Shown here one piece after another: positions 54,769 to 60,301 of a DNA stretch of 60,301 nucleotides. Positions within the stretch are counted from its first letter, which is position 1. Every line of letters begins with the position of its first letter. The notes below the pieces were generated by a model. The model had not been told where the DNA came from and ran no database searches. It worked only from the letters and a program-made list of their open reading frames with translations. The position numbers and the translations under genes were made by a program. The stretch is from Bacteroidales bacterium (GTDB taxonomy: Bacteria > Bacteroidota > Bacteroidia > Bacteroidales > UBA932): the NCBI GenBank assembly GCA_024695285.1, contig JAILIM010000003.1:1-60301 (forward strand), written 5' to 3'.

Positions 54769-57705
54769 TCAGAAACTTACATTAAATACCATACTCACCG
54801 AATGGGGATTTAGGTCCGCCGGTGCGCCGATGTTGTAGTAGTAGCTCACGCCCAGGCGGGTGTCATCTGGAATCCACAACAGGTTGCCCAGTACGACTAC
54901 AAGATCCGCGCCCACGCTGGCGAGAGTTTTGGTGGCCTTCACCCCGTAGAACCGGGAAAGGTCGCCGTGGAGGGTGCATTCCATGTTTCGCACATAGGCA
55001 ACGGGGCCCATCCCGGACCAGTCAAGGGGGGCGAATGGGAAGGCGTAATCCAAAGTGAAGCGTGTCTGCAGGGAATAATTGGCCATCGTGCCGGCCAGTG
55101 AGGTATATGAGCCCATTCCCCTCGGCATCACGGACACGTAGCGCTCGTTGAACAGGCCCTCTCCCGTCGGAGCCTGGAGGGTTGCGGAGAGGCGTATGCC
55201 GTGAGTGTCCATTGCTCCGGGGATATAGCCGTAGCCGTATAGGTAGGCATTGGGGGTGAAGATTCCGGTGGCGCCGGGGCGGCCGCTCCAGCCCGCCTCA
55301 AGGCCCGCACCCCACTTAGGGTAGGTGCAGCGCTGGGGCGTGGACTGGACGGCATAGCCGCGCAGGCTTGCCGAAAGCCGGCTCATTATGGCCAGGTTGC
55401 CATAGGACACGAGGCTGTTGGTGAGCGACCAGCGCACCTGGGGGACCACGCCCCTCGACCAGCCGCCGGAGTTGAACGAAAACGGCAAATACGTCGTCAG
55501 GGTCGCGTTGAGCGAAGGGTAGCCTTCGATGTCGTCGTAGGTGAACGCCAGGCGGCGGGAGAAGTTGCTGTAGTAGCTCTTCAGATAATAGAAAGCGGGC
55601 TTGTCGCTGTCTATCGTCAGCTTCGCCTCGAAGACGGGGAAGAAACCGGTGTAGGTGAAGTTCAGCTCGCCCTTGTGGGTCCAGGCGTCCTTGCCGGGGA
55701 TGGCGCCGTAGGCAACGGTACCGCTCATGGTGCCGAGGTCGTTCTGGAAGAAGGCCGTGGCGCCGGGAGCCGCGCTCGTGGTCAGGGACTCGACGCTCAG
55801 GCTGGAGATGGCGTCATAATCCAGGTATATCGGGGCCCAGGAATGGAAACGGAAGAGGTTGGCGAGGCGGTTGTAGCGCTCGGGCTCCGGCAGCTCCACG
55901 GGGCTTTCGTAGGGAATCTGCCCTGGGTTGGAGGCTGACAGTTCTTCCGCGAATTCATAGCGGTGCAGTTGCGAGAAATCGGCCCGGACGGGCTTCGGGA
56001 GGCCCGTGGCGGGGAGCTCGCAGAGTACGCGGCCCTCGGGGCGCGGCACGGAGCAGCGCAGCGACGAGCCGTCGGGGCTGAAGGTGTAGGACCTGGCACC
56101 CTGGACGCTGCTGGTCAGCCGGCTGGAAGAGCCGTCCGCTTCGAGGCTGTAGAGCTCCTGCACGCCGGTCAGGTCTGCTGTGAAATACAGCTTTCCGTCG
56201 TGCCTGAAGAGGTCCCTGACGGTCACGCGGCCGCATTCCAGCAGCGGCACGAAGCCCTCGGGGCCGACACGGTAGAAGGTATCGCCGGTTCCGTCCAGCG
56301 CCAGGGCCACGAGCCCGCCTTCCGTCCACTCGGATTCGAGCACCTGCACGCCCGTGGGCGCGTCATAGCGGGCAGTTTCCTTTCCGGTGAAGGCGTCCAG
56401 CACGACAAGCGCAGAAGGGCCGTCCACGGAGTATTCGGTCACGGACAGCTGCGTCCCGTCAGGAGACGGCGCGGGGTTGTACCATCGGGTCCTGTGGGTC
56501 AGGCGGTGCTTCTTCCCGTCGGCTGCATAGTACCATATTTCCGACCAGGATTTCATGTCCCAGCGGAGGTCGCGCACTATTTCGCTCCAGTACACCCGGT
56601 AGAGGTTCTCGTCAGCCTTGAGCTGGCCGGTGCTGGCCGAGAATGACGACAGGGGGTGCACTTGCCCATCTGAGCTTATGCGCACGAGCTGCGCGGCCTG
56701 CGCCATGCCCTTGCGGACGCAGAAGTAGGTGGTATCGAGCCAGCAGCCGTTGCCGTACTCCATATAATGGGGCGACTCGGGCGAGATGCGTGTAGTGGTC
56801 ATGAAGGGCCCGCGGGCCGCCTCGTCCCTGCTCCAGCGCTGCTTGAGCGTGTCGCAGATTTCTGTGAATGAGTCCCTGAAGTTCTTGCCGGAGACTTCCC
56901 GCACGGTGCCGGGGTACACGAAGAAGGGGAACGGCCATTTCCCGCGGAAGAGCCGTTCGTAGTAGCGCGCCGTGAAGTCCTGAGCGTCATAGACACTGCG
57001 CAGGCCGGCCGCCGTGACGTAGCCAACCTTGTAGTAGTCAGGAGTATAGTACTTCAGCGAGCCGTAGCGCCAGCGCCACCAGTCACGGTAGTCGCCCTGC
57101 GCGAAGGACACCCTGAAGTATTCCAGGAAGTCGGCGTCACGGCCGCGCCCGGTGGGGGTCAGCTCAGTCTCCGCAGCCACGGCGTCGCCCTCGTCGAAGG
57201 CCGGGCCGCAGTAGAGCGCGGCAAGCGCCCCTCCGCCAAGCTGTCCTATCAGGTAGTTCCAGAAGCGGTACGGCTTCTCCCCTACATACTGCAGCTGGGC
57301 GACGTGGCGGGACTCGTGGATGACGAGGTGCTCGGCCCAGGTCTGGGGCAGCGGCGCTTGAGCGGACGGGGTGGTGAACAGTTCCATCCGCTTCGGGGTC
57401 CAGGCCACCATGCCGTTGGCGTGGAGGTCCCAGGGATGCAGGACCACGGGGAAGCGCTTGCTGAACATCTGGTTGGGGCGGTAGCCGGAGGTGACGGCGA
57501 GCGGGTCCTTTACCTGCTCCAGTAGGGTAGCATAGACGCGCGCCAGGGAGTCCAGGCCTTCCGGATAGATGACCTTGTAGTCATCAGTCTTTATCTGGTA
57601 CCAGCGCTGGCCGACCGGCTCGCCGCCCCAGGAATAGAACTGGGCGGCGGCCGGAAGGGCCGGCAGCGAAAGGCTCAGGGCCAGGACAAGGGCGCGCAGC
57701 TTCAT
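54769..57705 (-). CDS. exported metalloprotease-like/TolB-type propeller protein with C-terminal barrel-like region
   Basis: 978 residues with a signal peptide (MKLRALVLALSLSLPALPAA). Residues about 25-270 contain EHLVIHESRHVAQLQY at 126-140, a gluzincin-type HExxH with a nearby DEGDAVAAETELT that could supply the third ligand. A TolB/WD-like beta-propeller follows at about 320-600 (PDGTQLSVTEYSVDG, SYTFSPDGSSLRCSV). The C-terminal 300 residues consist of amphipathic strands with aromatic ends, finishing NPHSVSMVFNVSF, which is typical of outer-membrane barrels. Proteins of this type occur in Bacteroidota but have no settled function. It is co-transcribed with galK (3-base gap). Confidence 0.78.
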   Translation of the reverse strand: MKLRALVLALSLSLPALPAAAQFYSWGGEPVGQRWYQIKTDDYKVIYPEGLDSLARVYATLLEQVKDPLAVTSGYRPNQMFSKRFPVVLHPWDLHANGMVAWTPKRMELFTTPSAQAPLPQTWAEHLVIHESRHVAQLQYVGEKPYRFWNYLIGQLGGGALAALYCGPAFDEGDAVAAETELTPTGRGRDADFLEYFRVSFAQGDYRDWWRWRYGSLKYYTPDYYKVGYVTAAGLRSVYDAQDFTARYYERLFRGKWPFPFFVYPGTVREVSGKNFRDSFTEICDTLKQRWSRDEAARGPFMTTTRISPESPHYMEYGNGCWLDTTYFCVRKGMAQAAQLVRISSDGQVHPLSSFSASTGQLKADENLYRVYWSEIVRDLRWDMKSWSEIWYYAADGKKHRLTHRTRWYNPAPSPDGTQLSVTEYSVDGPSALVVLDAFTGKETARYDAPTGVQVLESEWTEGGLVALALDGTGDTFYRVGPEGFVPLLECGRVTVRDLFRHDGKLYFTADLTGVQELYSLEADGSSSRLTSSVQGARSYTFSPDGSSLRCSVPRPEGRVLCELPATGLPKPVRADFSQLHRYEFAEELSASNPGQIPYESPVELPEPERYNRLANLFRFHSWAPIYLDYDAISSLSVESLTTSAAPGATAFFQNDLGTMSGTVAYGAIPGKDAWTHKGELNFTYTGFFPVFEAKLTIDSDKPAFYYLKSYYSNFSRRLAFTYDDIEGYPSLNATLTTYLPFSFNSGGWSRGVVPQVRWSLTNSLVSYGNLAIMSRLSASLRGYAVQSTPQRCTYPKWGAGLEAGWSGRPGATGIFTPNAYLYGYGYIPGAMDTHGIRLSATLQAPTGEGLFNERYVSVMPRGMGSYTSLAGTMANYSLQTRFTLDYAFPFAPLDWSGMGPVAYVRNMECTLHGDLSRFYGVKATKTLASVGADLVVVLGNLLWIPDDTRLGVSYYYNIGAPADLNPHSVSMVFNVSF

Positions 57706-57708
57706 GGG

Positions 57709-58851
57709 CTAAAGCCTCCTTGCGCCGTCGCTGATGACCACGTCGTAGACCTTGAGTTCGTGGCCGAATTCGGCCTTGTAGGCCTCTGCGGCCTTCTGGA
57801 CGAACTCGTCGTAGAGCTCGTCCCTGACGAGGTTGATGGTGCAGCCGCCGAAGCCGCCGCCCATCACGCGGGAACCGGTCACGTCCATCTTGCGTGCGAG
57901 TTTGGCGAGGAAGTCGAGTTCGGGGCAGCTGACCTCGTAGAGGCGGCTCAGGCCGAAGTGTGTCTGGTACATCATCTCGCCGACGGTCTCGTAGTCTCCC
58001 CTTTCAAGGGCGTCGCAGACGTCGAGGACCCTCTGCACCTCGCCGATGACATACTCGGCACGAATGAAGTCCTCTTCGCTTATCTTGTCGCGCACCTCAT
58101 CGAGCCACACCCTCTTGCAGTCGGACAGGAAATCCACCTCGGGGTGGTTCACCTTGATGGCCGCAGCAGCGCGCTCGCAGGACTGGCGGCGGAAGTTGTA
58201 GGCTGAGCTGGCGAGTTCGTGCTTCACGCAGGTGTCAAGCAGGACGAGCTTGTAGCCTTCGGGGTTGAAGGGAAAATACTGGTGTTCGAGGGTCTTGCAG
58301 TTGAGGCGGATGAGCTGCCCTTTCTTGCCGAAGCAGGAGGCGAACTGGTCCATGATGCCGCACTTGACGCCGCAGTAGTTGTGCTCGGTGCTCTGGCCTA
58401 TACGGGCGAGTTCGAAGAGATCGAAGCCGTTGTGGTTAATGTCGTTGACTGCGAAGGCAAAGCAGCTTTCGAGGGCTGCGGAGGAGCTCAGGCCGGCGCC
58501 AAGGGGCACGTCACCCGCGAAGGCGGCGTCGAATCCGGCCACCTTGCCGCCGCGCTTGATGGTCTCGCGGCACACGCCGAAGATGTAGCATGCCCAGGCC
58601 TCTGCCGGCTTGTCTGCTTCCTCGAGCCCGAAGACGACGGAGGCGTCGTAGTCGAGGGAGTACAGACGGACCTTATCGGTCCCGTTGGGCTTGATTTCGG
58701 CCATAATGCCCTTGTCGATGGCGCCGGGGAACACATAACCGCCGTTGTAGTCAGTGTGCTCGCCGATGAGGTTTATACGGCCTGCGGCCGCGTAGAAGAC
58801 TCCGCCTTCCCCAAACTGGGACAGGAACTTGCTGTGGATCTTTTCTTTCAT
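57709..58851 (-). CDS. galK: galactokinase
   Basis: 380 residues of the GHMP kinase family. GINLIGEHTDYNGGYVFP is the galactokinase signature near residue 25; the ATP loop is DVPLGAGLSSSAALESCFAF; the C-terminal motif is GSRVMGGGFGGCTINLV. The catalytic Asp lies in CGIMDQFASCFGKKG. It phosphorylates galactose at C1 in the Leloir pathway. No galE, galT or galactosidase is nearby; it sits between ychF and the propeller protein. Confidence 0.96.
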   Translation of the reverse strand: MKEKIHSKFLSQFGEGGVFYAAAGRINLIGEHTDYNGGYVFPGAIDKGIMAEIKPNGTDKVRLYSLDYDASVVFGLEEADKPAEAWACYIFGVCRETIKRGGKVAGFDAAFAGDVPLGAGLSSSAALESCFAFAVNDINHNGFDLFELARIGQSTEHNYCGVKCGIMDQFASCFGKKGQLIRLNCKTLEHQYFPFNPEGYKLVLLDTCVKHELASSAYNFRRQSCERAAAAIKVNHPEVDFLSDCKRVWLDEVRDKISEEDFIRAEYVIGEVQRVLDVCDALERGDYETVGEMMYQTHFGLSRLYEVSCPELDFLAKLARKMDVTGSRVMGGGFGGCTINLVRDELYDEFVQKAAEAYKAEFGHELKVYDVVISDGARRL

Positions 58852-58863
58852 TGGTTATCAGTA

Positions 58864-59964
58864 TTATACGTTGAATAAAAAATGCATGATATCACCGTCC
58901 TGGACGACGTACTCCTTGCCTTCGACGCCCATCTTTCCGGCGGCGCGCACGGCGGCTTCGGTCTTGTACTGGACGAAGTCCTCGTACTTGATCACCTCGG
59001 CGCGTATGAATCCCTTTTCGAAGTCGGTGTGGATGACTCCGGCGGCCTTGGGGGCCTTGTCGCCGGCATGGATGGTCCAGGCGCGGCATTCGTCGGCGCC
59101 GGCGGTGAAGAAGGTGCGGAGCCCGAGGAGCTTGTAGGCTCCCTGGACGAGGCGCACCACGCCGGATTCCTCCAGGCCCATTTCCTCGAGGAACATCTGG
59201 CGGTCTTCGTAGTCTTCCATCTCGGCGATTTCGGACTCGGTACGGGCAGAGATTATGAGTATTCCGGCATTCTCGTCCTTGACGGCTTCGCGCACGGCAT
59301 CGACGTAGGCGTTGCCATTGACGGCCGAGGCGTCATCGACGTTGCAGACGTAGAGGACGGGCTTGTTGGTCAGGAGGAAGAGGTCATGGGCGAGCTGGGC
59401 TTCCTCGTCGTTGACGAGCGCCACGCTGCGGCAGGACTTGCCCTGCTCGAGGGCGGCCTTGTAGCGCTGGAGAAGGTCGGCGAGCTTGCGGGACTCCTTG
59501 TCGCCGGCCTGCGCGGCCTTGACGCACTTGGAGAGGCGGGACTCAACGGTCTCGAGGTCCTTGATCTGGAGTTCCGTATCGACGACTTCCTTGTCGCGCA
59601 CGGGGTCCACGGAGCCGTCCACATGGACGACGTTGCCGTCGTCGAAGCAGCGGAGCACGTGGAGTATGGCGTCGCATTCGCGTATGTTGGCGAGGAACTG
59701 GTTGCCGAGGCCTTCCCCGCGGCTGGCGCCCTTGACGAGGCCGGCGATGTCGACGATGTCGACGGTGGCCGGGATAGTGCGCTGGGGGTGGCAGATTTCG
59801 GTCAGCACCTCGAGGCGGCGGTCAGGGACGTTGGTCGAGCCGAGGTTGGGTTCTATGGTACAGAAAGGAAAGTTTGCGCTCTGGGCTTTGCCGCTGCTGA
59901 CGCAGTTAAACAACGTCGACTTCCCGACATTCGGCAATCCCACTATTCCACACTTTAAACTCAT
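58864..59964 (-). CDS. ychF: redox-regulated ATPase/GTPase YchF
   Basis: 366 residues, the usual length. G1 is GIVGLPNVGKSTLFNCVSSG, G3 is VDIVDIAGLVKGASRGEGLG, and the nucleotide-specificity loop includes VLYVCNVDD. The C-terminal TGS domain is AWTIHAGDKAPKAAGVIHTD to QDGDIMHFLFNV. YchF/OLA1 proteins hydrolyse ATP and bind ribosomes. First gene of the six-gene operon. Confidence 0.97.
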   Translation of the reverse strand: MSLKCGIVGLPNVGKSTLFNCVSSGKAQSANFPFCTIEPNLGSTNVPDRRLEVLTEICHPQRTIPATVDIVDIAGLVKGASRGEGLGNQFLANIRECDAILHVLRCFDDGNVVHVDGSVDPVRDKEVVDTELQIKDLETVESRLSKCVKAAQAGDKESRKLADLLQRYKAALEQGKSCRSVALVNDEEAQLAHDLFLLTNKPVLYVCNVDDASAVNGNAYVDAVREAVKDENAGILIISARTESEIAEMEDYEDRQMFLEEMGLEESGVVRLVQGAYKLLGLRTFFTAGADECRAWTIHAGDKAPKAAGVIHTDFEKGFIRAEVIKYEDFVQYKTEAAVRAAGKMGVEGKEYVVQDGDIMHFLFNV

Positions 59965-59989
59965 AAATACTTTTATTAATCCTATCCTA

Positions 59990-59997
59990 CAAATTTA
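59990..59997 (-). promoter_or_regulatory. promoter -7 element of the ychF-folA operon
   Basis: TAAATTTG on the minus strand, 26 bases before ATG 59964, with TTGC about 20 bases further upstream as a possible -33 element. Confidence 0.65.
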
Positions 59998-60067
59998 CAA
60001 TTTTTTTGCAATAAGCCGCCATTCTTTCGGTGGCCGTTAACCTCTTTATTATCAACCTTTTCCAATA

Positions 60068-60097
60068 TTTGCCTGCATCTTTTTTCTTGCAGGCAAA
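60068..60097. other. perfect hairpin in the divergent intergenic region
   Basis: TTTGCCTGCA and TGCAGGCAAA form a 10-bp stem around a T-rich loop. It lies between two divergent promoters, so it is more likely an operator or a small transcript end than a terminator of either gene. Confidence 0.45.
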
Positions 60098-60169
60098 AGC
60101 GGCAAGTGATTATTATTCAGGAGGTTGGGGGCCACCGGGGGGCGGGGTTGGAGGTTTTGGAAAAATGGT

Positions 60170-60177
60170 TATTTTTG
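60170..60177 (+). promoter_or_regulatory. promoter -7 element of the final gene
   Basis: TATTTTTG, 23 bases before ATG 60200, with TTTTGG (60155-60160) upstream. Confidence 0.55.
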
Positions 60178-60199
60178 CAGTACTAAACTTTTTGAGACT

Positions 60200-60301
60200 A
60201 TGAAATTATTGATTCTGTTGGTGTCGTTGGTGGACAGCCTGCTGGTGGTCAGCTGGAACGTGGAGAACTTCCTGGATCCGAAGGAAGACTCGACGGGACG
60301 G
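60200..60301 (+). CDS. endonuclease/exonuclease/phosphatase family protein (partial, N-terminus only)
   Basis: 34 codons before the window ends. MKLLILLVSLVDSLLVV is a signal peptide-like start, running directly into SWNVENFLDPKED. The 'WNVENF.DP' strand is the N-terminal metal-site motif (Asn, then Glu) of the EEP superfamily of nucleases and phosphatases. Substrate unknown. Confidence 0.75.
   Translation, partial: MKLLILLVSLVDSLLVVSWNVENFLDPKEDSTGR

Overview
The window is a chromosomal segment of a Bacteroidota bacterium, most likely of the order Bacteroidales. The evidence is the many lipoproteins with a Cys-ending signal peptide, BACON, GLUG and fimbrillin-like surface domains, the DUF2723, DUF4271 and DUF5106 families, a streptopain-type (C10) protease, and the recurring TAnnTTTG promoter -7 element. 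That element lies 20-40 bases upstream of at least a dozen starts here. GC content is moderately high, with AT-richer patches at about 10.0-10.6 kb and 24.0-28.5 kb that look acquired.

Layout. 0-9.6 kb: the N-terminal part of a D-aminoacylase-type amidohydrolase, a 39-codon small ORF followed by a BACON lipoprotein, and two large tandem GLUG-repeat lipoproteins, one ending in an SGNH esterase domain. 9.8-18.6 kb: a probable integrated island at a tRNA-Leu(GAG) gene. Its far end carries a displaced copy of the tRNA 3' end (9796-9816 versus 18541-18561), and 11-bp direct repeats lie near both ends. Its cargo is a five-gene operon: a glycosyl-hydrolase-like lipoprotein, an MscS-type channel, a RyR-domain protein, a membrane TIR protein and a periplasmic TPR protein. 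I judge this the best candidate for an undescribed signalling or defence system. 18.7-23.5 kb: queH, a DUF2723 membrane protein and a CBS/DUF21 transporter-like protein. 23.6-34.2 kb: an accessory zone with dispersed repeats, a C10 protease with two small neighbours (one frameshifted), a TPR-HTH regulator, hipBA, a serpin, a cation diffusion facilitator and a truncated lipoprotein paralogue. 34.3-36.6 kb: an NfeD-flotillin-Xre operon.

36.7-47.4 kb is one ten-gene minus-strand operon (mutS, histidine phosphatase, glycosyltransferase, CpXC protein, YfhO-like protein, SUI1 factor, DUF4271, hemD, rnpA, yidD). 47.5-49.4 kb holds yraN, a small membrane gene and dense repeats. 49.4-52.1 kb carries two transporters. 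52.1-52.4 kb contains relics of a folA copy and an RHS protein. 52.4-60.0 kb is a six-gene minus-strand operon (ychF, galK, a metalloprotease-like/propeller protein, a DUF5106 thioredoxin-like lipoprotein, thyA, folA). A divergent endonuclease/exonuclease/phosphatase gene starts at 60200 and runs off the end.

A theme is intergenic decoration. A REP-like sequence occurs seven times, a GATTATCA-hairpin repeat occurs three times plus a related copy, and a G-rich palindrome is found twice in frame inside a coding sequence. Several of these have altered the ends of neighbouring genes. No rRNA operon, CRISPR array, intact insertion sequence or replication origin was seen. All family assignments come from reading motifs by eye; no database search was run.
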